The notes under the pieces: generated by a model
What the model was told of the DNA's origin: nothing
Database searches by the model: none
The model's input: the letters and a program-made list of their open reading frames with translations, nothing else
Shown here: positions 43,697 through 53,678 of the stretch, piece after piece
How positions within the stretch are numbered: the first letter of the stretch is position 1
Layout of the letters: each line of letters begins with the position of its first letter
Source of the DNA: Mucilaginibacter galii
GTDB lineage: Bacteria; Bacteroidota; Bacteroidia; Sphingobacteriales; Sphingobacteriaceae
DNA: 64,000 bases
NCBI RefSeq assembly: GCF_014635825.1
Contig: NZ_BMDO01000015.1
Location: forward strand, 41,313 to 105,312
Direction of reading: 5' to 3'
Translations under genes and position numbers: made by a program

Positions 43697-44036
43697 GCGG
43701 ACCGGTACCGAATTGCCCAGGTGTTGACGGATTTAATGAACAATGCACTCAAATGTTCACCGGAAAACCAAAATATCCAGATTGACTTAGACGAAACGTA
43801 ATCGAATGTAAAGCTCAAAATTATAGATCACAAGATTGGTCTCAATTAGGATTAACATGCCAAAGCATTTCAAAAATTTTAAAGGGAGGCATCGGCCCCA
43901 ATGGATGTAGAAGGTTTCAGAATAGGACTGTTTTTTGTACTCAGAGATCATCATGAGGCACAGTGGCAGGATTAGTATTGAGCCATTGAAGGATGAGCAG
44001 GACACTTGTTTTTACTTTACATTGCCTGTAAATTAG
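43697..44036 (+). pseudogene. Decayed sensor histidine kinase (ATPase domain remnant)
   Basis: The translation first reads ADRYRIAQVLTDLMNNALKC and continues SPENQNIQIDLDET before a stop; this is the N box of a HATPase_c domain. After frame changes, INMPKHFKNFKG, then VEGFRIGLFFVLRDHH and finally TCFYFTLPVN before a stop match the rest of the domain (F box, G2 box, terminal strand). At least three frame breaks or stops separate the parts, and neither the dimerisation domain nor a receptor part is visible. It is a clear remnant of a histidine kinase C-terminus. Confidence 0.75.
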
Positions 44037-44546
44037 GTATGGAAGTAAACAAGTGAAAAAGAAGCATTAATCAAAAATGTGGATTTGGGAGTAGTTAAGT
44101 GATCAAATAAAATATTTATTATTCGTTTGGCGTACCAACTACATAAGTGGCTAAACCAAAATTTACTATTTTTTCGACTCTATTCCAAATAACTAATCGT
44201 CTGCCATGATGCCTTACTGAATTGCAATTAATCATTTACAGAAACGGTAATGAAGAGGCATTTGATCCTAAAAATGCAACAAGTATAGTTGGCTTCGCAG
44301 ATTCAAAACTTTAAACGATGGAATCCGTGAAACAAATAGTTCATGGAGCCTTTGTCAAGTAATGGAAAAAAAGACCGTCAATCAATTTGTATTTGAGAGC
44401 CGATTGACCTACAATCACCCGTTGTCGAAGCAAGTCACTTCATCGGCAGACGGCTTCTAAAATGTTAAAAAACTGCAATCGTTGTTCAGGAATCCTTATA
44501 ACTTTAGTCGTAACAGCAATTCGGTCGTCCTGCCATTTAGTTACTG
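44037..44546. other. Non-coding stretch, probably decayed DNA
   Basis: About 510 bases between the kinase remnant and the 3' end of the PqiA-like gene. Short open stretches exist (for example NVKKLQSLFRNPYNFSRN near 44460) but none has a start and a recognisable family. I see no RNA gene or repeat. Confidence 0.4.
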
Positions 44547-47249
44547 CTAATGTTGAATTGAAGACCGGGCAGTGATCTGCTTCAGCATCCTGACCAAAAC
44601 AATTTCATAGAGTACGTAAGCTGCAAAAACTAAAAAACCAGGCTGCAAGGATGAATTATTGGTGGTAACTGTAGTCAGCATATCATTATGAATGTTCAAA
44701 CCCCCGAGCTGACTTTTCAGTATGCCGTTCAATCCTATATATGTCATGCCAATACCCACTACCATCACATCAGCCATATTCCATTTGCCTGATTCAAAAG
44801 CCAGGTATTTCACTATTTTGTTTTCTGCCAAATGCTCATTGCCCAACACATGCAGACCCGCGGCGATCAGGATCAAGATGGGCAATACGATCACAAAAAC
44901 AAATAGCAAAACACCCACCAGTATAGCGTCCGGTTTAGGCTGCGCCACCAGTACCTGGATCACTTCCAGCAAACTCTTATTCTGATAAAAAAGCACCTGG
45001 TTCTCGAAGCCTAACTTTTCTCCCAGCAGCATAAAGCTCATATTGCCCATGCGCGCGTCAACTTCAATAATGGAGGATGTTACCCCAACCCCCAAGAGCA
45101 CAAAAGCAATGAGCAGTGACAGTACAAACAGCGTGTTTTGCAAGTGTGCTTTACGACGAAGCAACCACCACAAAATAGTCACGAGCACTACGCAGCCAAA
45201 CATGATATAGGCATAATGGTAACTGGCGGTACGAATGTCTACCAACTGACGGCTAAGTTTACTGTTGAGTTCGGTTATGTTCTTTACCTGGTATTTTTTG
45301 TACATGGCTTTAACCATGATGATGTGCGCCTCCCCGGTGCTGTCATAGGTTTGGCGCTCCAGCTGTCCCAGTTTACTGGTCGCAATGTTTTTGAGCCGTT
45401 TGGTACTGGCCGGGCTGTTTACCTTCGTAATGATCGTTCTGGCGAACGAGGGTACCTGCGCCTGGATTTCACGAACATCAATAACTTGATTAAAGGCAAA
45501 CTTTTTCAGCTTGCCAGCAAACGTTTTTTGGGGCCTGTTAATCTCTTTCGCAGTTTTGGCAACCAGTCCGTGCAACTGTTTTTCCACCTGTACCTGCATC
45601 GCCTTTTTCTGCTGGCTGCTCACTTTGAAGTTATCGACCCTGCCGTTCACTACATCCATGATCTTTTCACGCCACTGGTCAATGGAAAATATGCCGAACG
45701 TAATATTATTGATCGTGCTATAGTCTTGTTTCAACTGCTCTTGCTGACGGGAAAACAAGCTGAGGTGGTAGCCGCAAAATCCTTCAATACAAAGAACGAT
45801 ACTCAGCGCAATGATCACGATAATATTGCTTCCACGAAACGTGGACTCTGACAATGTTGTTGGATCTGCAGCAATTACGGAAGGATCTACCGTTGAATCA
45901 GCATCGGCACTAACCGGCTGATGCGCATCATGTGGTGTAATGAATTTTAGAATGGTAGATAAGATAAGGCTGTATAATACGAAGCAGATAAAAATGATGT
46001 AACCCGGTTGCAGCGCCGTATTATTCGTCGAGACAATGGTCAGGGGATCGCTGTTGATCTTCAGCGCCGCTAACTGGCTTTCCAGCAAGCCATTAAGGCC
46101 GATATAGGCCATCAGGATGGCGATCACAATCACATCGGCCATACTCCATTTGCCAGACTGAAACGCAAAGTATTTGATGAATTTATTTTCAGCCAGTTTA
46201 CGCCTGCCCAGCAGATGTATACCGGTAGACGATAGCTTCATGATCGGAAAGAGGATGCTGAAGACCATGATTAATACACCCACCAGAATTGAATCCACTT
46301 TGGGCTGGCTGATCAGCACATGTACAACATCCAGGATACTTTTGCTTTGAAAGAACAGCACCTGATCTTTAAACACGACATGCTCACCCAGCAGCATGAA
46401 GTCGAGCGATTTGATGCGGGCATCCACCTCGATCATGGATGCGGTAAGGCCAACGCCTAGCAGGATAAAGGCAAAAAGCAGCGACATAATGAATAATGTT
46501 GCATGTAATGCGGTGTTCTTCCGGAGCAGCCACCATAAGAGCAGCACAGCCAGGACGATGCCCAGCATAACCGATGAAAAAGTATACATCGTCGTACGTA
46601 TCTGGTCCAGAGACCGGTTAAGACGCTTATTTAATTCATCGCGGTCAGTAACCTGATATTTCTTATACAGGCTGCCGGTGATCGCATGATTGGCTTTGAT
46701 GGTGCTGTCCAGGTATGGCGTGCGTTCCAACGCAGCAACCTTTCCCATGGCCATTTTGCTGATTTGATTTTTATTTGCGGGGTTATCTACCTTGGCAATA
46801 ACCATCCGTGCAAACGCAGGCACCTCTGCCTTGATTTTGTCTGTTTTAACAAAGGTTTTTACAGCAAATCTTTTGATTTTCCCGCCAATCGATTTCTGCG
46901 GCTTTTCAACCAAAGCTTCGGCTTTGTTGATCAGTGCCAGAATGATTTGTTCTACTTCCTTCTGCAGTTGGGCCTTTTGTTTGGTTGTTAAACTGAAATG
47001 CCGAACCTGATGGTTTAAAATACCGGCTATTTCATCATGCCATTCCTCCACAGAAAATAAGCCAAGGGTAATATTGTTAGCGGCAGCATAATCTTTTTTG
47101 ATCTCTTCCTGCTGGGCAGAAAGGATATGCAGGCGGTAAGCAAAATACGCTTCGCCGCAGAGTAATATGGCGAGACCAAAGATAAGCAATAGTTTACTTA
47201 TCACAGGACGTTTAGCATTCTGTGCTGTTGATTGAACTTCTGAATTCAA
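44547..47249 (-). CDS. Tandem-duplicated PqiA-like membrane protein
   Basis: This 900-residue inner-membrane protein consists of two copies of one module, about residues 15-450 and 470-895. Each copy has an N-terminal membrane segment, a soluble helical region of about 180 residues, and then a paraquat-inducible protein A-like block of four hydrophobic segments. Matching pairs are NNITLGLFSVEEW and NNITFGIFSIDQW, YKKYQVTDRDELN and YKKYQVKNITELN, GVGLTASMIEVDARI and GVGVTSSIIEVDARM, and QSGKWSMADV and ESGKWNMADV. E. coli PqiA pairs with the MCE protein PqiB in envelope lipid transport; no MCE gene is adjacent here, though an mla-type locus lies 20 kb away. Its role in envelope stress is inferred only. 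Confidence 0.8.
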   Translation of the reverse strand: MNSEVQSTAQNAKRPVISKLLLIFGLAILLCGEAYFAYRLHILSAQQEEIKKDYAAANNITLGLFSVEEWHDEIAGILNHQVRHFSLTTKQKAQLQKEVEQIILALINKAEALVEKPQKSIGGKIKRFAVKTFVKTDKIKAEVPAFARMVIAKVDNPANKNQISKMAMGKVAALERTPYLDSTIKANHAITGSLYKKYQVTDRDELNKRLNRSLDQIRTTMYTFSSVMLGIVLAVLLLWWLLRKNTALHATLFIMSLLFAFILLGVGLTASMIEVDARIKSLDFMLLGEHVVFKDQVLFFQSKSILDVVHVLISQPKVDSILVGVLIMVFSILFPIMKLSSTGIHLLGRRKLAENKFIKYFAFQSGKWSMADVIVIAILMAYIGLNGLLESQLAALKINSDPLTIVSTNNTALQPGYIIFICFVLYSLILSTILKFITPHDAHQPVSADADSTVDPSVIAADPTTLSESTFRGSNIIVIIALSIVLCIEGFCGYHLSLFSRQQEQLKQDYSTINNITFGIFSIDQWREKIMDVVNGRVDNFKVSSQQKKAMQVQVEKQLHGLVAKTAKEINRPQKTFAGKLKKFAFNQVIDVREIQAQVPSFARTIITKVNSPASTKRLKNIATSKLGQLERQTYDSTGEAHIIMVKAMYKKYQVKNITELNSKLSRQLVDIRTASYHYAYIMFGCVVLVTILWWLLRRKAHLQNTLFVLSLLIAFVLLGVGVTSSIIEVDARMGNMSFMLLGEKLGFENQVLFYQNKSLLEVIQVLVAQPKPDAILVGVLLFVFVIVLPILILIAAGLHVLGNEHLAENKIVKYLAFESGKWNMADVMVVGIGMTYIGLNGILKSQLGGLNIHNDMLTTVTTNNSSLQPGFLVFAAYVLYEIVLVRMLKQITARSSIQH

Positions 47250-47364
47250 GGGCTGATAAATTAGCTTATAAATGTATTAATATATATCCCAAAAATTACT
47301 GCGTTGTTTTGCTGATCTTTAGGATTGTTAAAAAGACAGGTTGTAATATTGTCTAAGCATTATT

Positions 47365-47928
47365 ATGGAAAATTTCATCGTACACTGTAACCGCTTGACG
47401 GGGTTAACTGAAAGCGCCAAAGTCGATCTGCGAACCAAATTGACGACAAAGCATATAGCCAAAGGGCATTACCTGCTGCAGGACGGTAATACTTGCAAGT
47501 ATTTGTTCTTCATCAACCAGGGACTTGCCAAGACGTTTTTCTTTAAAGAAGACAAAGAGTTTATCATGCGGTTTTTTACGGAAAGCAACCTTTTTACCGT
47601 AGTGGATAGTTTTGGAAACCAACAGCCATCTGGCTACGCAGTAGTGGCATTAGAGGATACCTCTTATACGACACTTTCCTACGATGACTTACAAACCCTT
47701 TGTCAACGGCACCATTGTATGGAAACATTTTTTAGTAAGTTGCTAGCAAAAGCGGCGACTCATATGATGCAAAGGATCACCGAGATGCTCGAAGATAACC
47801 CTGCCGAGCGCTATGCCCGCTTTGTTACGAACAACCAGGCTTTGCTGCAACGGATCACTCTGGGGGATCTAGCCAGCTATCTTGGCATTACCCAGGTTTC
47901 CCTAAGCAGGATCAGGGCAAGGAAGTGA
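47365..47928 (+). CDS. Crp/Fnr-family transcriptional regulator
   Basis: This is a predicted DNA-binding regulator of 187 residues. The cyclic-nucleotide-binding-like beta barrel covers about 15-120 (KGHYLLQDGNTCKYLFFINQ). The C-terminal helix-turn-helix is ITLGDLASYLGITQVSLSRI, and the protein ends only four residues after it, as in many Bacteroidota members. No Cys cluster for an iron-sulfur group is seen, so it is not an Fnr-type oxygen sensor. It is divergent from the PqiA-like gene across 115 bases and precedes the HXXEE gene, either of which may be its target. Confidence 0.88.
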   Translation: MENFIVHCNRLTGLTESAKVDLRTKLTTKHIAKGHYLLQDGNTCKYLFFINQGLAKTFFFKEDKEFIMRFFTESNLFTVVDSFGNQQPSGYAVVALEDTSYTTLSYDDLQTLCQRHHCMETFFSKLLAKAATHMMQRITEMLEDNPAERYARFVTNNQALLQRITLGDLASYLGITQVSLSRIRARK

Positions 47929-47995
47929 TTTTTTAACTTATGTAAAAAGATAAGAACGCTTCATCTGGTAGGTTTGGCAGCTAAAATCCACATCG

Positions 47996-48652
47996 ATGCA
48001 AACGTTAAATATAAATCAAAAAATAAGTCTTGCAACCGCAGTCATCTTTTGCCTGGCAGCGCCGTTAGCCGGATATGTCAAGATTGGACTGCCACCAGTC
48101 ATTATTGTGGGGGGATCAGCCCTCATTGCCCTGGTTTGCTGGTGTATTACCTATCTCCGGAAGCCTGCTAATCCGTCTGTAATCTTACCACTGTTTATAT
48201 TGACCGTTGCAGGTTTGCAAATTCATATTGCGGAGGAATACCTGACCGGATTCGGGCCGGCCATGAGCAGGCTCTTTAATATACCCTGGAGTGAACAAAG
48301 CTTTTTGCTGGTCTTTGCGCTGATAGGTCCGACTATTTACACACTCACCACGCTGGGGCTCTATTATCGCATCCCAATCGCCGGGTTTGTTGCCTGGTTC
48401 ATCTTCATAGGACCGGGCGTAGCCGAGTTTACCCATTTTATCTTTCCGCTGCTACGGCCAGAATTAGACCCGACAAACCTGCAAGCGATCAGCAGAACAA
48501 TTAAGGATACGCAGATACTGAATATGCCAAACTATTATTACGCTGCTACTGGTAAGTACTACTTCGCGGGGATGTGGACCGCGATATTGCCGATGGTTCC
48601 TGGCATCTATTCGATTTATCGGCTGTTTAAAGACCATCGTTCTGCTAAATAA
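47996..48652 (+). CDS. HXXEE-domain membrane protein
   Basis: This 218-residue integral membrane protein has about six hydrophobic segments. The HXXEE motif is HIAEE at residues 77-81 inside a membrane helix, followed by an EF/TH pattern in VAEFTHFIFPLL and by YYAATGKYYFAGMWTAILP. The family is of unknown function; the buried His and Glu residues suggest metal binding. It lies 67 bases after the Crp-like regulator and is probably in the same transcript. Confidence 0.75.
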   Translation: MQTLNINQKISLATAVIFCLAAPLAGYVKIGLPPVIIVGGSALIALVCWCITYLRKPANPSVILPLFILTVAGLQIHIAEEYLTGFGPAMSRLFNIPWSEQSFLLVFALIGPTIYTLTTLGLYYRIPIAGFVAWFIFIGPGVAEFTHFIFPLLRPELDPTNLQAISRTIKDTQILNMPNYYYAATGKYYFAGMWTAILPMVPGIYSIYRLFKDHRSAK

Positions 48653-49760
48653 ATAAGTGTTATAAAAGTTAATATTAGATCAATTGACAATGAAGGTTGA
48701 GCACAATAATTTGGTCAACCCAATAATTCTCCTCTAAAATTCTCCATAAAAAAGTAAACCATGAGCATTATTTGAGCAGTTCTATCCATTATAGCGGTTT
48801 TGCGCTCAGATTTCAGATCGACAAACCACAGTTCAACAGGGCTTAACGCAACTGGTATTGAAGAGTTAAAATCTTATGGTAATCCTTATACGATACAGTT
48901 CATGGAGAAAATAGCCCGGTACGCGGGTCTGGCTCTCATCATCATTAGCATTTTTCCAATGCTTTCTGTTTTTTTTGGTCGCTCCAACCGGTAACTTAAT
49001 GGCGTTTGCTCCAACTATTTAAACCAAAAATGGGTAATTAAGCTGGGGAGTATTGAGCGCGAGTGCAATTTAGTTTTGTTAGAGAATTGATGGATTTTTT
49101 AATAACCAAACATATGTTATAGTCAAAATGGCAACGGAATGGCTTGTTTGCTTTCTAAGCTACTTGTCTATGCCCATGGATTCTCCCACCATGATTGTAG
49201 GCGTTTCTCATAACGCCTCCAATTTACTGATCAAGCAGTGAAATGTAGTGTACATCAAGTAAATACATTGCAGTTTAGTTAATCAACGCTTTTTTTTTGC
49301 TAAAATATGAGATGTTGATTGACGTTAAAAATTAACGGGAATAGCCAAGCAAAGTTGTGGACTAAGGTTACGTTCTTTATAGGCTTCTAACACTTTCAGA
49401 TTATTTAAGATATGGTTCGAATTATGTCCATTGTGGGAAAGCTACAGTGGGCAAGTCATAAGATTAGCCGCTTGGAAGTATAGCGTTGATACATGGGCTA
49501 ACATCTATACATTTAGTACTAATGAATCAAGTATTTAAATAAACATAGTCGGTGTCGTAAATAAAATAGCTGCCAACGATAATATATGATCTTCAAATCA
49601 TAGAGAAAACTTTCAAAAGTTTTGCGTGCACAAAGTTGACCTGATCAGTTCCATGCCCGCCTAACAGCCGCAAGCTTTGCACTTTTTAATACATGTTTAT
49701 CAAATGCCGGGTTACCTTGGCTTCAAAAGTGTATTAAGTTTAAACCAATAAATCAAACAT
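48653..49760. other. Long intergenic stretch with one doubtful small frame
   Basis: This 1.1-kb A+T-rich gap has no recognised gene except the doubtful 64-residue frame listed separately. A small hairpin (AGGCGTT and AACGCCT) lies at 49199-49218 and may end a transcript. The texture suggests worn-down DNA in an accessory region. Confidence 0.4.
48800..48994 (+). CDS. Doubtful small membrane protein, 64 residues
   Basis: The frame ends in one hydrophobic segment, YAGLALIIISIFPMLSVFFG, followed by a basic tail. The N-terminal half is polar with no pattern I know. Lack of a family match and its position in a worn stretch make it either a very small membrane protein or a remnant. Confidence 0.25.
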   Translation: MRSDFRSTNHSSTGLNATGIEELKSYGNPYTIQFMEKIARYAGLALIIISIFPMLSVFFGRSNR

Positions 49761-50432
49761 TTGAAAAAGCTATTTAAAATTATACTGTACACTGCGCTAA
49801 GCCTTTTGGGGTTTGTGGCTGTTTATTTAATTGCTGCCTTTACTATACCCACCATCAGCGTGCCAGCAGAAACCGAATTAAATAGAAATGTTACAATCTA
49901 TATACTCACAAATGGTGTGCATACAGACATTGTGGTGCCTATAAAAACAGCACATAAAGATTGGAGTAATGAAATCAGTTTCAACAACGTTGTCAATCCC
50001 GATATCAATGCGAGATGGGTAGCCTTTGGCTGGGGCGACAAGGGTTTTTATTTAAATACGCCTACCTGGGCACAGCTAAAATTCAGCGTTGCTTTTAAGG
50101 CTGCCTTTGGTTTAAGCAGTTCGGCCATACATGCAACATTTCATAACAGCTTGCAAGAAAGTCCGTCTTGTAAAAAGATTCAGATTAGCAGCAAACAGTA
50201 TTTAAGACTGATAGAGTATATCGAAAACAGCCTGGAAACAGATACAAACGGCCGTGTGATTAATATCAAGACCAACGCCAATTATGACGATCATGATGCA
50301 TTTTATGAGGCCAAAAGACGATATAATCTTTTTTACACCTGTAACACCTGGGCCAATAATGCGTTAAAAGCCTGTGGGCAAAAAGCATGTTTATGGACGC
50401 CAAGAGACAAGCCAATATTTGACAAATACTAA
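49761..50432 (+). CDS. DUF2459 (TIGR02117-like) protein
   Basis: This 223-residue protein has an N-terminal signal or membrane segment (IILYTALSLLGFVAVYLIAA). The family pattern is YILTNGVHTDIVVP, VAFGWGDKGFYLNTPTW and FYTCNTWANNALKACG, with the His, Cys and Asn residues that suggest an active site. The function is unknown. The start is a TTG codon at 49761, as no ATG or GTG is in frame just upstream. It stands alone between two long gaps. Confidence 0.82.
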   Translation: MKKLFKIILYTALSLLGFVAVYLIAAFTIPTISVPAETELNRNVTIYILTNGVHTDIVVPIKTAHKDWSNEISFNNVVNPDINARWVAFGWGDKGFYLNTPTWAQLKFSVAFKAAFGLSSSAIHATFHNSLQESPSCKKIQISSKQYLRLIEYIENSLETDTNGRVINIKTNANYDDHDAFYEAKRRYNLFYTCNTWANNALKACGQKACLWTPRDKPIFDKY

Positions 50433-51155
50433 CTCTACATCATTTTATTCGTCAAGCGAATAGGGAAGGAGAATGCCTTAAGGCAAAAGGACTACGTAGA
50501 GCATTTTATCGCAAAGGTAAATTTCTAATAAAGAGCTTACAGAATCGTACAGTCCTACAACTACATAATGCATCATACCTATGATACGTGTTATATAAAA
50601 GTTATTTTATGATCCAAGCGCGTTTGTGACAGCTGTTATCAGCTTGCATGCGGAAAGTATATGGTGCCCCAGACAAGTGTTTTGGTGTAATGGCTTATCT
50701 GCATGTTTCCGTATTGTATATTACAGCCATTCCGAACGTTAAACAGTGCTTTTTACTTATAATGCAGTGAACTTCATTATGAGTAAAATCGACATGCATT
50801 TTTTTTTCTTATGACAGGAGGATGTTGATATTCATGCTTGAAAACAACTTAGAAGAATTTAATGCACAGATAAGTGGGTAGAATTTGGGTTCCTAACACA
50901 GCACATTCTCACATTAACTAGGTTTTAGGTCAATGTTTTCCACGGTGGAAAGTAATAGAGATTTTAGATGCAAGTGAATGAAGCGGGGTGTTTTGAATCA
51001 CCGGCCGTAACAAGTATCCAACGAATTATTAGACTTTGGAACTTACCTAAGTGACGCAATTTTTAAGTAGCCAGGCCCAGGAAAGAGCATCTGATTCCGT
51101 AACTTAATTTATTGCGTGAAAAATGGAAAAATAAGATCAAAAGGAGTACATGCTT
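50433..51155. other. Intergenic stretch of about 720 bases
   Basis: No supported frame, RNA or repeat was found. It lies between the DUF2459 gene and the 3' end of the UvrA2-like gene. Confidence 0.4.
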
Positions 51156-53678
51156 TCATAAGTGTTTAGCCAAATAAGGCGCCGTGCGGCTCTTTTTATT
51201 TTTAACCATATCTGACGGTCTACCCTCTGCAACAATATTACCGCCGGTATCACCAGCACCAGGGCCGATGTCTATTACCCAATCGCTGGCAGCGATAACA
51301 TCCATATCATGCTCTACCAGGATTACTGTATTTCCGGCATCAACCAAACGGTTCAATTGCAGGAGTAAACGCTCCACATCAGACGGATGCAGGCCGGTGG
51401 TAGGTTCGTCCAATATATATAAGGTCTGGCCATGCTGGGCACGTTGCAGTTCGGTGGCGAGTTTGATGCGCTGTGCCTCACCGCCGCTTAACTCTGTAGC
51501 CGGTTGTCCCAATCGAAGATAACCTAAGCCAACTTCACATACCACTTCCAGCGCGCGGCTAATAACGGCTTCTTCATCGAAAAAGCCAGCTGCTTCATCA
51601 ACGGTAAGTCCCAGCACTTCCGCAATGTTCTTGTCTTTGTATTGCACCTCTAATGTTTTAGGGTTATAACGGGTGCCGCCGCAGGTTGGGCAAGGTGTGT
51701 AAACACTCGGCAGGAACAGTAGTTCTACCATCACCATTCCTTCACCTTCGCAGTGCGGGCAGCGTCCTTTGGCAACATTGAATGAAAAGCGACCAGCGTC
51801 AAATTTATGGGCTTTAGCCGCCGGTGTTGCGGCAAATAATTTACGTACATGATCGAACAAGCCCGTATAAGTGGCCAGATTGGAGCGCGGCGTGCGGCCT
51901 ATGGGTTTTTGATCAACCACTACTAATCTTTTGATCCCCTTCATGCCGCCGGTGATCTTACCACCAAGCGTCTGCACTTCGGATTGTTCCAGCGGATCCT
52001 CTTCAGTATCAGCGGTGATGTCAACCTGTAGCCCTAACTGTTCTGCTACCAGTTCCACCAATACCTGACTGACCAAACTGCTTTTACCTGAACCTGAAAC
52101 ACCGGTTACGCTTGTTAACACACCTAATGGAAAGGCTGCATTCAAATTAGAAAGATTGTTCCGGCTGATATCTTCCAGTTTTAACCAGTCTTTTGGAATA
52201 CGCGGATCGCTGATACGTTTAACCGCATCCTCATATATGTAATGACGGGTCAGCGATTCTTTTACATCGCGCAAGCCTTCTGGTAAGCCGCTGTATAAAA
52301 TATGCCCGCCTTTTTCACCGGCTGCCGGGCCAACATCTACAATCCAGTCTGCATGGCGGATCACATCTATTTCATGCTCCACCACGAACAATGAGTTGCC
52401 GGAAGCCTTCAGCTTATCCAAAGCGCGTAAGAGCGCTTCGGTATCAGCGGGATGCAAACCTGCCGACGGCTCATCCAATACATAAACAACCCCGAACAGA
52501 TTAGAACGCACCTGTGTAGCTAAACGTAATCGCTGCAATTCGCCCGGAGATAACGTGGGCGTACTTCTTTCGATAGTCAGGTAACCCAACCCAAGGTCAA
52601 GCATTACCTGTAAACGAGCCACAAAATCTTCAGCGATCCGTCTGGCAACCACTACCTTTTCCGGATGCGCAGCTATCATTTTTTTAAAAGAAGCAGCCTC
52701 GCCATTTGCGTACGGCGCAAATATCGCTGCCAACTTTTCCAGCGATAGCCTTGATAGTTCAGCAATATCAAAATTAGCGAACTTAACTGATAGTGATTCC
52801 TGCCTAAGCCGTTTGCCATGGCAAAGCGGGCATTCACTGCTGAGCATATACTGACTTACCCGTTTTTTCATCAGTGCGCTTTGCGAGTTGGCAAAGGTAT
52901 GCCGCACGTAGCGGCGGGCACCGGTAAACGTTCCCATATAATCGGGCTGGCGTTTATTTTTGATAAACCGCTGAATTTCTTCGTGCGTGTAGCCGGAGTA
53001 AACCGGTACTACCGGCTGTTCCTCGGTAAACAGAATCCAGTCCCGGTCTTTTTTAGGGAGATTTTTCCAGGGCGTATCAATATCGATACCCATGGTGGTC
53101 AGAATATCCCGCTGGTTTTGCCCCTGCCAGGCCGAGGGCCAGGCAGCGATCGCTTTTTCACGGATAGTAAGCTTATCATCAGGCACCATCGTTTTTTCCG
53201 TAATCTCGTAAACGCGGCCTAAGCCATGGCATTCGGTACATGCACCTTCAGGCGTATTGGGCGAAAAAGATTCAGCGTAGATGATGCCTTGTCCCTTAGG
53301 ATAATCACCGGCACGGGAATAAAGCATGCGCAGTAAATTAGATAAGGTGGTTACGCTGCCCACAGATGAGCGGGTGCTTACCGCTCCGCGCTGTTGTTGC
53401 AAGGCAACTGCAGGTGGCAGGCCTTCAATCTCATCTACTTCCGGAATAGCCATTTGATTGAACAAACGCCGGGCATAGGGCGAAACAGATTCCAAGTAAC
53501 GGCGTTGCGCCTCCGCGTATAAGGTACCGAAAGCCAGCGAAGATTTCCCTGAGCCCGAAATGCCCGTAAATACCACCAATGCATTGCGAGGGATATCCAG
53601 GCTCACATTTTTAAGGTTATGCTCGCGTGCGCCGCGTACCCTAACGAAGCCAGGAAATTCCTTATCAGATTTAGCCAT
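51156..53678 (-). CDS. UvrA2-type ABC ATPase (UvrA paralog lacking the UvrB-binding domain)
   Basis: This is an 840-residue tandem ABC ATPase of the UvrA family. Walker A sites are GISGSGKSSLAF near residue 39 and GVSGSGKSSLVS near 530; signatures are LSPGELQRLRLA and LSGGEAQRIKLA. Zinc modules are CTECHGLGR with CPLCHGKRL, and CPHCEGEGM with CPTCGGTRY. The stretch between the signature-I insertion (LLRMLYSRAGDYPKGQG) and SFSPNTPEGACTECHG is only about 15 residues, so the UvrB-interaction domain of about 120 residues in true UvrA is absent. This defines class II UvrA (UvrA2), linked in other bacteria to tolerance of DNA-binding drugs. It is a single gene, divergent from the LLM oxidoreductase. 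Confidence 0.92.
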   Translation of the reverse strand: MAKSDKEFPGFVRVRGAREHNLKNVSLDIPRNALVVFTGISGSGKSSLAFGTLYAEAQRRYLESVSPYARRLFNQMAIPEVDEIEGLPPAVALQQQRGAVSTRSSVGSVTTLSNLLRMLYSRAGDYPKGQGIIYAESFSPNTPEGACTECHGLGRVYEITEKTMVPDDKLTIREKAIAAWPSAWQGQNQRDILTTMGIDIDTPWKNLPKKDRDWILFTEEQPVVPVYSGYTHEEIQRFIKNKRQPDYMGTFTGARRYVRHTFANSQSALMKKRVSQYMLSSECPLCHGKRLRQESLSVKFANFDIAELSRLSLEKLAAIFAPYANGEAASFKKMIAAHPEKVVVARRIAEDFVARLQVMLDLGLGYLTIERSTPTLSPGELQRLRLATQVRSNLFGVVYVLDEPSAGLHPADTEALLRALDKLKASGNSLFVVEHEIDVIRHADWIVDVGPAAGEKGGHILYSGLPEGLRDVKESLTRHYIYEDAVKRISDPRIPKDWLKLEDISRNNLSNLNAAFPLGVLTSVTGVSGSGKSSLVSQVLVELVAEQLGLQVDITADTEEDPLEQSEVQTLGGKITGGMKGIKRLVVVDQKPIGRTPRSNLATYTGLFDHVRKLFAATPAAKAHKFDAGRFSFNVAKGRCPHCEGEGMVMVELLFLPSVYTPCPTCGGTRYNPKTLEVQYKDKNIAEVLGLTVDEAAGFFDEEAVISRALEVVCEVGLGYLRLGQPATELSGGEAQRIKLATELQRAQHGQTLYILDEPTTGLHPSDVERLLLQLNRLVDAGNTVILVEHDMDVIAASDWVIDIGPGAGDTGGNIVAEGRPSDMVKNKKSRTAPYLAKHL

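Noticed and set aside
45138..45851. 237-residue plus-strand frame over the PqiA-like gene
   Set aside because: Antisense to a protein with clear internal duplication. The frame is open only because of codon bias in the real gene.
49199..49218. Small hairpin AGGCGTT / AACGCCT
   Set aside because: There is no gene just upstream and no T run, so it is left as part of the intergenic description.
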